Counted from the first letter of the stretch, positions 1 through 11,844 are shown. The stretch is 64,000 nucleotides of DNA from Leucocoprinus leucothites (GCA_013368445.1 JAACJO010000054.1:30905-94904); one strand, 5' to 3'. Program-made: numbers and translations. Notes: generated from the letters alone by a model not told the origin.

Positions 1-161
1 CACTGAAGTTTCTAATAACACCGTGATGTACATCACAAAGTTTTGACACTTTGGTAATACTCGTGCTGGTTGCGGAAGTCGGACGGGAACTAGCGTGATG
101 GCGAAGACTTGGTGGTAACCTTGAATGGAATTTGAAACTACACGCCTTGGCCCGGGCCATC

Positions 162-1229
162 ATGACCTCCTCCTCGATATCCTCGTCCATTTCAGAATCA
201 CCTGCGTATACATCAAGCCTCTTGCCAAATAACTTCTTCGTCAGAAACGCGAATGATGAACCCGTTGAGCGTGAGTGTTCCGTAGTCCACTGAGTGCCAT
301 TAGGGTGCGTTTATGGAGTAGGTTTGGCTTATGCACAGCGATGACACGACCTCCTGCTGAAGATGTTACTGTTGAATTTGAATGCCAGGATGGAAGGCGG
401 TTCGAGACCACTAGCAAGCAAGCGTACACCAAGGCCTCTGCGCTAATCCCGAAGGACTGGGCTCCGCCGGATGTGATACACCTATCAGAGTCCTCGTACA
501 TACTGGAGACACTGTTTATGTTTATCAAACCTGGCAGGCATCCAGACTTGCGGAATGTATCGTTCGACACGCTTGCGAGGATTACGAAAGCTGCTGAGAA
601 GTATTTGGTGATTAGTGCCGTGACCATTTGTCGGGAAAGAATGAGGTGAGAACTCACTCTTGGTGTGGTGAATGTCAAGTCTTTGACAGATATATTAAAG
701 GTCGTTTATTGGGCTGCTCCCGGTGCATATTTTCTTGTACGGGGTGTATTATGATTGCACGGAGTTTGTGGATAAGGCGGCACCCCTTGTTGTGACGAAG
801 GAAACACTGGAGAAGGTCGTGCCTCTGCTACCAGTTGACTACCGGCTTACATGGGTGCTTTTCCTCTCTGTCTCTTAGACGAACGTGGTCACTCATGTCT
901 TTCATCACCAGATTGAGTATCATACACGGTGGACGAAGGTTCTTAAAGCCATCGTCAAGAAACCAATCGTTGATACCGTTCCCGCCCAGTGGGAATGTTG
1001 GCGAGATTGTCGACAAATCGTTTTACGTGATCTTGTCAGAGGTGTTCATGTGCTAGATAACATTAACCACACGTTTGAAGGACAGGTACAGGAGCACATA
1101 TCTCGGTGTGCGCAGTGCAGGGGTTTGTGTAGGAAGTGGAGAGATCAGGCGATATCTGAAATTAAAAGAATTCCGACCTTCTCGGTGATGATGAGTAGAA
1201 GAACGTTGGAATTCTGTACGATAATGTAG
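162..1229 (+). CDS. BTB/POZ domain protein (BTB1)
   Basis: The four-exon model is 162-270, 339-645, 701-854 and 912-1229, giving 295 aa; all introns are GT-AG and 55-68 nt long. Residues about 45-185 match the basidiomycete BTB/POZ pattern: a DVTVEF strand, then VIHLSESS, then LFMFIKPG, then ITKAAEKY. BTB domains mediate protein-protein contacts, often as cullin-3 adaptors or regulatory scaffolds; which role applies here is unknown. The C-terminal exon carries C-x2-C-x3-C-x2-W (C256, C259, C263, W266), shared by all four BTB genes in this window. The start is the ATG that opens exon 1, and the encoded FFV segment aligns with the other copies. It converges on BTB2, with about 120 nt between stop codons. 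The acceptor of intron 2 was chosen because it keeps the exon 3 frame identical to the paralogues. Confidence 0.85.
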
Positions 1230-1348
1230 AGATGAGGTGTTGTTGATGCGACGAGATGAATTGGACTGTAATAATACATTATGGATATAGTTATGCCGGG
1301 AGGTTTACTACTGGAATGGGATGAATACAGCGGGTTGAGAAATCGAAA

Positions 1349-2425
1349 TCAATTTACATCGTCTGGGGAGATAATACTATTGTATTGCGGGATCTGCGAT
1401 ATTACAGATTCTGCATACGACTTCCAGCTGATGCAAGCTGCCCTACACCGGGGACACCCCGGGTGCCTTTTATACGTGGGAACGGAATATGTTTGGGTAG
1501 GATCGTTGAGTGATCGTACGCCCTTGCTTAACCGTTTCACGATGATCTTCCAGCAGAGCTCCCAGCACTCTCTAGAGCGGGGGTATTCCTCGGTTTGTTT
1601 CTCGAAGGAATAAGAGACGATTTGTTGGAGTGCGCTGACCCATAGACCGTAATATCCGAGCTGGTGGAGGAGAGAGCTGTGTGAGCTTGAAAAATACTAC
1701 AGCAGGAATATCGTACCCAACGAGAATGATGGTCCAGAGGCAGTAATGGGAAGATATCGGCTAATTTTTCGCTGGTGACGACGTGCGGAGCTGTCTCGTC
1801 GACTATTGCAGGGTAATTGTAGTGTAGTCCATACACGAGAATTTGCTTCGGGTACTGATCACTCAAAGACCTTGAACGAAGAAAAAAAATGAGAACGTGA
1901 GATGTACATGATTCGTGTCTCTCACCTCATTCTTTCCGAGCAGATACTCATGGCATTGAAGACCTGGTACTTTTCCGCCGCTTTGGTGAGTCTCGCGAGG
2001 GAGTCAAAGGGAAGCCCTCGTAGGTCCGGAGGATTACCGGGGTTTATGAATTGGAAAAGGATATGGAGTACAGCAGCCGTTTCTGGGAGACCAATGACGG
2101 TAGAGTCGAGTGGTGTCCAGGTCTCGGGGATCATGCCGCTTGTGTTTGTCTCGACGCGGTAGAGTTTGGCTTTCACGTCTTTCCCATCTGTGCTTCTGAA
2201 GAAGATTTCATCTTGAGGATAGGCTTCAGGAGCTACTATATCACCTCCTCTAAGTAGGAAGGACGGTACGAGGGAAGCACGCTGAGACTCCCGGTCGCGG
2301 AGTAACAGTGGCACGTCGTATGGTGATGGTGGGCTGGGTCGTGGTTCATTTACAAAGAAGTTGTTTGGTAGTTTGCTGGTTTTATAGCGACGGCGAGGAC
2401 CGAAGCAGGAGGGGATGACTTCCAT
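1349..2425 (-). CDS. BTB/POZ domain protein (BTB2)
   Basis: Exons on the minus strand are 2281-2425, 1926-2235, 1717-1870 and 1349-1660, giving 306 aa. The BTB core is clear (VIGLPET, LFQFINPG, LTKAAEKY). The tail has the C-x2-C-x3-C-x2-W motif (C272, C275, C279, W282). Intron 1 is only 45 nt and frame-neutral, so the first two exons also read as one uninterrupted frame. I prefer splicing because the position and phase match intron 1 of the other three BTB genes, but a 321-aa unspliced product cannot be excluded. It is closest to BTB4 in sequence and orientation, and forms the minus half of a duplicated convergent pair. Confidence 0.82.
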
Positions 2426-3655
2426 CTCTCGTGGGAATAGACGCCTGTCGACTTGTGGGGGTGTAGGTGTATTAAGAGCGTGTGAGCGCTAGATCACGGC
2501 TTCCCGAAAAAGTTTTTCTCTCGACCACGTGAATGGGACGCAGTTTCTTGTACTCCCGGAGATAAGGGGGGGGGGATTGTATACTGTAGTTCTTCGAATA
2601 ATGATCGATGAAGTAAGGGCGTTTGGAGGGCATTTGTTTGACCCTTGCCTTTCATTCGTCCCATCTCGTCCGTTGTGTCATGATAGGGGGCAGGGGAGGG
2701 GGACGGGGAGCTGAAAGAGGCGGAGAGTCGGTACAACGGTGGCCCCTATGGAAAGAGTGACGAGTGGAACGGAGGAGAGAATAATTTCTTCGAGCAGATG
2801 AAATTGCAGGGATCACGTGCCTCCTCTCGTCGCTGAAGTTCATGGTGTAACAGTATTTGAGCCCAGACCCACACCTAAGGCACTTTGGTGCCTTGAATCT
2901 CCCCAACCAGTTATCAAGTTTAGTTGAACGTCTTGCGTATATGTAAAATGGACCATTTAACTCTAGAGCATAGCACATGCTTCGCGGTCCCGCAGGCTCA
3001 AATGATAGCCCCTCATGATCGACTCACCTCCTGGCCAAACGTTGATCTCGTCGATTCTCACTGATCAACATGGCACCTACAAGATAGGCTGGATGGCCTC
3101 CATTCGGTCTAGCGATGCTCATCCATAGCCCAGAAACTCGGCCAATTGCAGCATATGTGTGATGGACTTAGTTGGGCCTTGAGTTTGAGAAAAATGTTTC
3201 GGATTAGAGTGTATCTGCTGCCGGATCCAAAGGGGTTTTCAGTGAGGGAGCACTTCGGGTCATTTTTTGCCCAGTAAGTAGATCCGTTCTGTTTTGCCAC
3301 CAATCCTTTGAAGTGGCAATATTTCGACCACCATGATTCGGATTAAGAATATCGAATGTTTAATAAACTAGTGAAGTACGCGTGGCCGATTATTCCTGAA
3401 CACTTCGGGGAATATCACTGGACTCTATACTCGATTGATTCGATTTCATTGTTCTATGTATATACTGTAAATTGACGGCTTTAGGGCGAGCGCCTCGGAC
3501 CCCTCGTATCTGTTTGCCAAGTAGGTCGCAAAGCAAGCGCGGCATTGCATGCTTCTGTCAACCTTGTTGCTACAGTCAGAGCCCTGTCTCGGCGGTGGTA
3601 CCCAAAATACTGACTGTTGTCGTGTGCTGTGAGCGAGTAACCTCGTACGTCGCTG

Positions 3656-3677
3656 CCCCCCCCCCCCCCCCCCCCCC
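3656..3677 (+). repeat. Poly-C homopolymer, 22 nt
   Basis: An uninterrupted run of 22 C residues lies in the spacer between the two BTB gene pairs. Such runs are prone to slippage and assembly error. It is absent from the homologous spacer at 12.2-14.5 kb. Confidence 0.95.
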
Positions 3678-4301
3678 ATTGATACTAAGGGCCATGGGTA
3701 TAAACAAGGAAGCAGAAAGGAATGGGAAAAACAAGAATATTGTTTTCCTTGGCTCACTGCATTTCCTCACGTATTCGGGGAAAGAATGCTCCCGAGTGTG
3801 TGTCGACATTTGCAGAAATGGATTCACGTGTATGATCGAATTCATGTAACGGGCGACTAGATTCGACGTACAACCACGATAACTTCGGAATGTAGTTCCG
3901 AGGCCCATTGGCAACCAGATTTCTCCCATACCCGGGCTCAGACTCCTATCGCCCTTCCCTTTGTTCGAACCTCGAGCGAGTCGGCGCTGAACGACCATTT
4001 CTCCAAGTCATCTACTGTAATATTGCTTATACTAAACCAAAACGGGCTGGGTAATCTGAGAAGACGGCCATACGAGTCTGCGAAGCACCTATTTAACTTC
4101 CGCTGTGAGAGAGCACTGCTTACGGTTACACCACGAGGCGTCGCAACGGAGTCTTTGTTACATAACACCACGATGTGCATCATGATGATTTGACCCTGTG
4201 GTAAGTATTGCTCAGTTTATTTGAACGGGAGCTGGTGTGACGGCAGAGATTTCGTGATGAGTTTGAATGGCGTTTAAATCTTAAGCTTAAACTCTCGCCC
4301 A

Positions 4302-4337
4302 CTACCATCACCACCACCACCACCACTACTACTACTA
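4302..4337 (+). repeat. CAC/TAC trinucleotide microsatellite
   Basis: Imperfect CAC and TAC triplets occur about 30 nt upstream of the BTB3 start. A shorter ACC version is present at the same place in the truncated copy near 14455, so it is an inherited part of the BTB 5' region. It could be read as an N-terminal His/Tyr tract only if translation began further upstream, for which no in-frame ATG is seen. Confidence 0.85.
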
Positions 4338-4367
4338 TCCACATCGCTTTCGGATTTACCTGCGCGC

Positions 4368-5400
4368 ATGTCAAACATCTTACCGATTGACTTCTTTGTG
4401 AAATATGAAAATGACGAGCTTGTTGAACGTGAGTGTTTTCGCGATCCACTGTGTGCTATTAGGATGCGTTCATCGATTGAAGTTTGGCCTATGTACAGCG
4501 ATGAATGGGCCTTACCCCGGGGACGTCACCGTTGAATTTCGGAGTCTGGATGGGAAGCGGCTCAGGACCAGCACCAATCATGTCTATGCCAAGGCTCCGG
4601 GGTTGATTCCCAATGGCTGGGGGGCTCCGGAGGTGATATATTTGTTAGAGTCTTCAGATATACTGAATACCCTGTTCAAGTTTATCAACCCGGGGAGATA
4701 TCCAAATTTGTTGAATGTATCGTTTGCTAGACTTGCGGGGGTTACGAAAGCGGCGGAGAAGTATCTGGTTGTTGGTGCTCTGAACATTTGTTGGGAAAGA
4801 ATGAGGTGAGAGTTTATTTTGCGGTCTGATAGTCTTTTAATGGGTATTTTGGAGGTTGTATACTTCGGTGTTCCCAGCGCATCTTTTGTTTTATGGGCTG
4901 TATTATGGTCGTACGGAGTTCATTGATAAGGCGGCACCCAACGCCGTGAAGAAGGAACCACTCGAGAATATCGTTCCTCTACTACCGCCTCCATACCAAC
5001 TTACCTGGGTATTTTCGTTTGTTTAACCACAAAGGAAGACACAGTTACTCATGTTTTTCTTTTCGTTTTTCATCATCAGATTCAATATCACGGGCGGTGG
5101 GCAAAGGTTCTCGAAACTATCATCAGGAAACCAATTAATCATCAAACAATTCCCGCTAAGCAGACCTGCTGGCGAGATTGTCAACATATTGTCCTTCGAG
5201 ACCTTGCCAGAGGTGTTCATGTTTTGGATGACATACACCAGACGTTTCAGTGGCAGGTTCGGGCACATACATCTAAGTGTTCTCGATGTAAGGTTTTGTG
5301 CGAGAAGTGGCAGACTCAGGCGAGGCTTGAGATTGGCAAGATTCCGACGTTTTTGAGTATGATTAATGGGAAAACGGGGGGGTCTTGTATAATTATGTAG
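4368..5400 (+). CDS. BTB/POZ domain protein (BTB3)
   Basis: Exons are 4368-4428, 4499-4805, 4855-5008 and 5080-5400, giving 280 aa. Exons 2 and 3 have exactly the same lengths as in BTB1 (307 and 154 nt), and intron phases are identical. The BTB core (DVTVEF, VIYLLESS, LFKFINPG, VTKAAEKY) spans about residues 25-165. The C-terminal exon carries C241, C244, C248 and W251 in the family Cys/Trp motif. The N-terminus is about 15 residues shorter than BTB1 because the upstream ATG of that copy is not conserved. It converges on BTB4, with 95 nt between stop codons. Orthology to BTB1 is clear from strand, order and sequence. Confidence 0.85.
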
Positions 5401-5495
5401 AGATGTGATGGGGTTTATCTGACGAGATGAAGTGCATTATAGAAATATCGTTTACTAGTTGACCGGAACAAACATAGTGGGTTCAAACAATGGAA

Positions 5496-6565
5496 TTAAT
5501 ACACATATCCCTGTGAGATAATGGTACTGTATTGCGGAATCTGCGCGATCATAGAATCTGCATGCACTTTCCAGCTACTACAGGCCTCCCCACACCGATA
5601 ACACCGTTGTGGATGTTCTTTAGACGAAGGAACGGAAAAAGTCTGAGCGCGATTGTTGAGCGCCAGAACACCTTTTGATAAGCGTTTCGCGATGATATGC
5701 CAACAGTGTTCCCAGCAAGCCGTATTGACGGGGGATATCTCGGTGCGGTTCACGAAGGAGAATAAGGCGACCCGGTCGAGTGCTTTGGCCCATAGTGTGG
5801 AATATCTGAGCTGTTGGGAGAGAGAAATTTGTTTAGCCTCGGGGTAGGAGATACCGAGCAAGGTAGTCGTACCCAATAAAATTGATGGCTTTGAGGTAGG
5901 AGTGGGAAGATGTCTTCCAGTTTTGCGCTGGTCACAACGTGTGGAGCTGTCGCATCGAGGGCTGCAGGATAGTTATAGTGTAAACCATACACGAAAATTT
6001 CCTTTGGGTACTGATGACTCCAAGACCTTGAAAGACAGAAAAAATCAGTACGTCAGTCGTGGTTTAGAACTCGTTGACCCTACCTCATCCTTTCCGAGCA
6101 GATACTCATGGCGTTAAAGACCTGATATTTTTCCGCTGCCTTGGTGACCCTTGCAAGGGACTCGAAGGAAAGGTCTCGTAGGGTCGGGGATACACCTGGG
6201 TTGATGAATTGGAAAAGGATATTGAGTACGAAGGATGTTTCTGTGAGACTAATGACGGTGGAACCGGCCGGCGTCCAGTTCTCGGGGATCATGCTGCTTG
6301 CTTGTGCTTCGACGTGAAGACGGTTGACTTGGAAATCTTTGTTGTTTGAGCTTCTGAAGATGACTGTATTGCCAGCATAGCCTCGAGGAACTATACGCAC
6401 AAAAGGCCAGATGGGTGTTAGCAGCGTGAGTGCCCACTGACTGAACTCACGATTTGGGACCTGGATTACCAGTGGTAGGTCGTATAGTAATGGTGGGCGT
6501 ACGAAGAAATTGATTGGTAGATTGCTCACTCCATAGCTGCGCGGAGGGCCGAAGCTGGAGACCAT
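5496..6565 (-). CDS. BTB/POZ domain protein (BTB4)
   Basis: Exons are 6451-6565, 6084-6390, 5873-6026 and 5496-5810, giving 296 aa. Intron 1 is 60 nt with a GTGAGT donor at the same phase as BTB1. The start at 6565 was chosen over an in-frame ATG at 6667 because the residues after it (SSFGPPRSYG) align with the BTB2 N-terminus. The BTB core (VISLTETS, LFQFINPG, VTKAAEKY) and the C-terminal C262-x2-C265-x3-C269-x2-W272 motif are present. It is the counterpart of BTB2 in the second convergent pair. Confidence 0.83.
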
Positions 6566-7430
6566 GTCTTCACTCTCTTGTCGGAATAGACACCTGTTTA
6601 CTGACAGTGGGTTGTACAGCGAGGGTTGAAAACGTGTGGACACTAAATCAAACCTCCCCAACCCCAAATCGTTTCTTCTCGAGCACGTGAACGTGACAGC
6701 GGCTCAGGATGTAAATAAGGAACGTTATGAAATTCGACGATAGTGCTCCTTCAAGAAGGTGATCAAGTAAGGAGGCTTCAAGGGTGTTTGACCCTGATGG
6801 CGTGATCCAGTGATCCCATCTTATGAGCAGCCGGGGTCTGTATACCTTGATACTATCAAAGGGCTTCAAGATGGTTAAGCCGTCATACTTCCGAACAGGG
6901 GTATTCATATAGAACACGACTCCTCTAAGAATTCTTGTAATCCAGAGACTGAATATTGATTGAGGGATCAGTGTTGAGGAAATTAACAAAGCTCAATAGA
7001 TATTTTAGAAGAAGCGGTGCCGCCATTTTATCCATAGGAAGTGCAGTATTTTCTTGAAGTATCATCCTCTTACAGAAAGAGGGTGGACGAACGTGAGATG
7101 ACGCATCGGATGAAGGAGAGAGCGAAGAGCTCGAGCAAGCAGAAGCACATGCTCCGAGGAACTCGGCGATACCATTATTTTCACACCCCCTAACCCGAAG
7201 CAGACCTCTATCTAACATCTCTGATCGAGGGTTGGTCTTCTCGTAACCTTGATCACGTGCGGATAGACGCTCTCCAGAAGCATTGATGAGCCGAGGAGAG
7301 GAGAGGAGGAGGGAGGAGAGGAGGAGAGGAGGAGGGGAGGAGGAGAGGTGTAGAGGTTATAGGTTATAGAAGGGCACTACAGAGGTATGAGGAGGAGAGT
7401 ATCTATCGCACTCACAAACAACCCGCCGTT
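6566..7430. repeat. BTB4 upstream region and block V
   Basis: No supported gene is present. From about 6660 to 7200 the sequence matches the region upstream of BTB2 (2500-2990), that of the decayed BTB copy (12230-12600), and most clearly 51000-51340, for example in the AATAGATATTTTAGAA stretch near 7000 and 51190. Two overlapping minus-strand frames (6648-6989 and 6925-7218) exist, but they are not conserved in the other copies. Block V therefore appears to be non-coding flank or a dead gene. Confidence 0.5.
7292..7348 (+). repeat. Purine (GGA/GA) tract
   Basis: A run of nearly pure G and A, about 57 nt, is made of GAGGA units. It marks the boundary between block V and block Y sequence. It has no counterpart in the other V copies. 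Confidence 0.9.
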
Positions 7431-8540
7431 CTGCGTTCTTCGGGATGCTGCAATCACAACCCTAATGTAGAGCTCGCCGCCGATCCTGAGGGAGGCATCA
7501 TTTGGCACATCTTCGCCGTCCGGCTAATTTCTTGTTGCCTAAAGTGAAGCCCGGGCAAGCTGGTGCTTAGAACGACATTCAATCTACACGTAACACTACT
7601 CTCATAATTTCAATCAAGTTTCGTAATGAAATTACTTGCTAGAGGTCTAGCCTGATATGATCCAAATAGAGATGCACCATGATTCAGCCACATTCCCGAC
7701 AACACCTTTCGTGTATTCGTCGATGCCAACTACCTCACAGAATACCCGGTTTTTTCAGGGCAACTCGTTCAATGAGAGCTCCAAACCCTCTCGCATTGCG
7801 TCAATCATCCCTCCTCATTATTCAAGTCAGCGGAGGGAAGGAGGGCTAAAAGTCCCATAGGGCCTGGAGATCATGAAAGGGTGCTTTAGGAGCCTGAGAT
7901 CTTCCGGTTTCCCATGCTATGAGCATATTCATTTCACTTTTGCTCAGACAGATCTTTTTTTTTTTTCTCTTTTGGTGGAACGTTGTGATCCCGGGCAGCT
8001 GACAACCCGCTTACGAGTTAGACCGGCTTTCCTCGTAGGTCAGCCCCCGTTCTCCGCTATTGGTGTCTTTCTTCCGACATTAGGAAACTCCACCCTGGGG
8101 AAACGCATATTACGCACGCCCGTGGGGATCCGGCTCATGGTGTGTCATCAGGGATCCACTACTGCAAATTGAAGAGTCGTCTGCCCACTAAAACCCCAGT
8201 TGACCTTGGCCATCGCTTGGGGAGTCCTTCCTCATCCCAGAGTAACCCCTGCCATGTACCGATATCGAGGTCTTCTTGAATGGCTTTCTTGTCGAACTTA
8301 TGAGAGTTTGATAGTATACAATCCATTCTCAATCTGTGACTGATTCGATGCATGATGAGGCTCTTGGTCTGGCAGATCTTCTTCGCGTTCAGTTGCTCTT
8401 CTCCAGGATCAGCCTCGGTCGATGGCTTTCCTGGTGGAAAGGCCAGGTTCTGCTAAACTACTCATATTAGGATTGTGGGTTTGGAAGCATGGGTCTATGT
8501 GTCGATCGTGTTTAAGGTATGTGCAGATTTCTCACACATT
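7430..8540. repeat. Block Y copy 1 (7TM-B upstream-type sequence)
   Basis: The segment shares scattered stretches with 55270-55790 downstream of the intact 7TM-B locus. Examples are GCCGCCGATCCT near 7472 and 55270, TTGCCTAAAGTG near 7535 and 55330, and the TTTTGCTCA region near 7935 and 55605. A third version lies at 44150-44290. The reading frames are not conserved between copies. It shows that the left part of the window also belongs to the duplicated landscape. Confidence 0.5.
8159..8353 (-). pseudogene. Possible retroelement RNase H-type C-terminal remnant
   Basis: A 64-codon frame contains the arrangement WQGLLWDEEGLP followed by GVLVGRR. From memory this resembles the C-terminal part of RNase H-like proteins of fungal retroelements (a W-x4-DE-x-LP then GVLVG pattern). 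No catalytic core, other domain or terminal repeat is visible around it, so at most a fragment remains. It could also be a chance frame. Confidence 0.25.
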
Positions 8541-8943
8541 CATGACCTCTGAAGGCATCATTAACATTGCAATACCCGAATTAAAAATCTTTCCTCCAGA
8601 CAGCGCAGCCACAGACAACACATTGTTGCAGGTGAGTGCATTGCTACCGACTATTGTTCACGAGCGTCTTGAAATTGGACAGATATTTATAGAGTTAAGT
8701 TGCGGATCTTCAAACTTGAGAGTGGCAACTGTGCGACAAGGACCGACTGATTTCAGAAAGGTGGCTTGAATGTAGAGATAGGAGTTGATAGTATGAATAT
8801 ACTAGTGCTTTGACTTGGCACCTAGTGTGTCCATTAACTTCACTCGAGGATCAACAGTAACGAAAAAAGACAGAATGATAGAACGAGATCCATCAACAAC
8901 ATAAAACAACCTCCTCGTCAATCCGATTCCTTTCAAATGGAGA
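8541..8943. other. 3' flank of 7TM-A1, no gene
   Basis: The part from about 8770 repeats the flank found downstream of every 7TM-A gene (a CTTTGACTTGGCAC-type stretch followed by a run of ATGAT and AACGA words). No coding region is supported here. Confidence 0.5.
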
Positions 8944-10171
8944 CTATGCCTGGGAACCATCAGGCGGCAAGGATCCAATCACGTTCCTATTATGTGAAAC
9001 TTGTGAGACTCGAGTTGTTGTGTTATTGTCTTGACGATTGAATTGCAAGGTTGTAAGCTGACGCTCAGTGTCCCGGGTCCATGCACGGCCGGAGAGCACA
9101 CGATATAGAACAAGAAAGTAAGCAATCATCTAAATGATGTCACAAGCAGGAGATCAGCTATTAGTAGATTCGATCATCATTACTTATACATACATTGATG
9201 TGAGCACCGATTACATTGAAGACAGGGAGAGCGGGTCTCCGCATGTCAAATGCAGCCTGTGAAATGGTGCTTCCCAATACGGCGACTGTTGAAAGGGCAT
9301 AGGATTCAGCCAGTATTGCCACAATGCCTGTGTACTCGCTGGATGGCGAGGAAATCCCACCTAAATATGAGTTTAAGTATGAGTTTAATGGGTTCAGGTA
9401 GTAGTAGTATGTACGCATTAACTGTGAAATACGTCGGCGCACGAAAACAACTCGACCTGCAATTAACAAAAAGCCCAACAGAGCGACAACTACTCCGAGC
9501 CCCGAGCTCACAGTCAAAAGCATTCGTGCTGATGGATTAGTGTGCGACGAGACAGCAATCGCCGAGTATATGAAAAACGCTGATGTGTCACCCATAAGTA
9601 TAGTATACCGGCTGCGGTGAAGCGGGCAGAAGCGGACTTACAAAGATAGGCCAAGTAGCAGCAAATAGATATCGCAACGATGTGGATAACATAGGGAGAT
9701 CCTGACCAGATGATGAATATGCGCCAAATCTAATTGCAAGAGAAATCATTAGCCCTGGTCATATGGATTCAACGCATGATACGACAGATTCACCTCAGCG
9801 GAAGTAACCAACAAGCTGTTCAATGGGCTCATAATAGTATCCAAAATCTCATATGCACGCGGGGGCTTCACTGGCAGGAGACCATTTTTGTATAATATCG
9901 GGGCTCCGAGAGAATCGTTATGGTCAAGATAAGCCAGAAGAGTTGTTTGTGAGAAAATGACAAGGACCGTGGATGCGACTACGAAGACGAGAAAAGAGTG
10001 AAAAAATAGCGCCATCGTGTGCCTTGGTCTGTCACCCTTGCGAAAACCCCTGTATAACATCTGTTGGCACATGCAGTATAGTGTAAAGCCAATTCCGTAG
10101 AATACGGCTTGTATGGTTGTGGTGCTGACGAAATCGATAGCTTCGAAGTGGTGGATTAATTCTGGATCCAT
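8944..10171 (-). CDS. Seven-transmembrane protein, family A copy 1 (7TM-A1)
   Basis: Five exons: 9794-10171, 9642-9729, 9415-9579, 9194-9360 and 8944-9129, giving 327 aa. Seven hydrophobic segments are predicted by eye: about 17-37, 52-77, 108-136, 139-165, 175-197, 213-240 and 250-275. A basic VRRRI loop follows segment 5 and a soluble tail begins GRAWTRDTE. The family is an uncharacterised basidiomycete-type integral membrane protein; receptor-like topology is inference. Intron 2 is 62 nt here, longer than the usual 57 because of a tandem TATAC duplication. Reading through it would shift the frame, and splicing restores the frame. The first exon starts MDPE like most copies. Confidence 0.8.
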
Positions 10172-11589
10172 TGTGGGTAAACCAAGAAGGGTGAAGGAAG
10201 GAATACCATGTATGATTATCTAGGGGATATATTTATTAGTGCCAGTCCAATGTCGAAAGCTATGCACTGTTGATATAGCTACTGAAATAAACGATGAGGG
10301 AAGATCTGACTTCTGATGGAGCATCATGATCTCGAAACGTTAACAGCGTGACTCAAAAACCTGAACGACGTAGACATAGAATACAATTTCTGTAACGTGT
10401 GAGTAATCACCATGAAACAAGCGTATAACTTAGCTTTACCGATTGACATTACGGTCAAAATATTTATGTGCGGGGTGCCGGCAACAGTAACTGCGCAAAT
10501 GCAATTCATTGGTTGCATAAGCCTTTGACTCTACCCATCCGAGTTAGGGACCCGTGATACCAGGTCTTGACCGCTCATCTCAAAGCTGCCGCCCAGTGGT
10601 TGCCTCGTAGGCAATTCTGCCTCTGGCCATGGGCCCTTTCAACCTGTGGGTTTCTGAAATAGTATTTTTACTTGGCCGCTCCTTATTTTCAGAACGTCCC
10701 GAAGTTGCACTGAGTGGGTTCATATACAGTGGGCCGAGATATTCAACCCATTAGTATGGCGAAGACCATGGCAATACTACTCAATACATGTGAACGCGGA
10801 GGACACAGATAACACTCAGGAACCAAGTCCGAAGCACTATTGAACGGCATGTGACAGTATTAGCTCTCCCTTGACTTTCCCTCGATTAATTCCCACTAAT
10901 TTTGGTTGATGTTATTCACGGATGGGGATCTCGAGCCGTGTAGGTAAGATATATTCTGTGATGTAATACATTTATCCTGTCCTGCTCACCTCTGTTGCGC
11001 ATGGAGGATTAGGCAGTAAATATACAAAATGGGGCCGACGTTCCACATACAGCCTCTCAAACATCCCGCCATACACCCTCCGAGTCGTCGCGCTCGTGAG
11101 GGATGCTCTTTACTATGTTCCGTCGTATTCCGCTGGTAAGCGTCAGGGTGATCTAAAGTTCATGGGTCACAAACCCACAATGGAGGCAATAGCGTGATCG
11201 GACGCAGAAAAAGGGGCACCTAAGAACCCTTCACTGATCCGGTTATTCCATCCTGTAGAAGCATCGAGCCTTGATTTGGCACTATCCTTGAATAGTGTTG
11301 TACTCACATCCGCCGCAATCCAATTCTTCTTTGAGAATATGATCTCATGTTAGAGGCCCAATATATGTGTACATAGCTACGATACATAAAAGCAGTGAAA
11401 AATACACACTCCCATTCTGTCGAATAGATTGTGTAGTATAGTTGAAGACCGATAATTACCGGCAAAACCTTCCCGTGGAGTATCCATCGTCCTACTACCA
11501 AGCAGGATAAATCGTTTTAAGGGCGTAATTTTTTAGTATGACCTGGCGGCTGAAATTCAACATTATCAGTTATTTCTTTTGTGTGAGGT
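10172..11589. repeat. Block P copy 1, 5' flank of 7TM-A1
   Basis: This is the upstream flank shared by all 7TM-A genes. It probably includes the 7TM-A1 promoter immediately right of 10171, where a CT-rich stretch on the gene strand precedes the ATG. The rest holds no conserved reading frame. It is one of the longer P copies and ends against an RCR-like pseudogene, which is the arrangement also seen at 49.9-51 kb and 57.6-59.5 kb. Confidence 0.55.
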
Positions 11590-11835
11590 CCTAGCTGTTG
11601 TTGGAGACATATACGCACTGGGTGATTGAATTGGCCGTAGGCTGTGTTTCCATCACTGGTATAGGGTGGAGGTTGCATGGGATATTTCAGCCCTTCAATC
11701 CATTAGTAGGGACCGCCAAACCATCCCGGAAAATCTGGGACGGAATGCTGCTGCGCGATTGTGTCTTCAACGGGCAAGAAGGTAGAAGCCGATTACAAAG
11801 AAGATGAGGGCTATCATACCGCCTGTGAATGAATT
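11575..11835 (-). pseudogene. RCR-like gene, decayed copy (psi-RCR1)
   Basis: The minus strand matches the intact RCR-like gene at 58859-59457. It includes the end of the membrane segment region, the PGWFGG-type stretch, the PMQPPPY region and the final exon (EI-DN-V-F-Q pattern). The central part coding for the proline run and HDVYGQ stretch is deleted, and exon 1 is missing. It cannot encode the full protein. Confidence 0.6.
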
Positions 11836-11844
11836 CAATTAAAT

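Larger units (their letters stand above)
2426..4367. repeat. BTB inter-pair spacer, master copy of a segmental duplication
   Basis: No convincing gene is visible. The segment from about 2500 to 2990 resembles 6660-7200 and 12230-12600. The segment from about 2960 to 4360 resembles 13600-14500, for example in the GGGGTTTTC(A/G)GTGAGGGA stretch near 3230 and 13860. The reading frames here are short, overlap on both strands and are not conserved between copies. It contains a 22-nt C homopolymer and a trinucleotide repeat just before BTB3. It probably holds the promoter of BTB2 (left end) and of BTB3 (right end). Confidence 0.6.

Noticed and set aside
9580..9641. Apparent frameshifts or stops in the second exon of 7TM-A1, A2, A3 and A8
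   Set aside because: They all fall in a 57-62-nt interval with GT and AG ends. Removing it restores one frame in all eight copies and gives seven membrane segments, so they are intron bases and not lesions.
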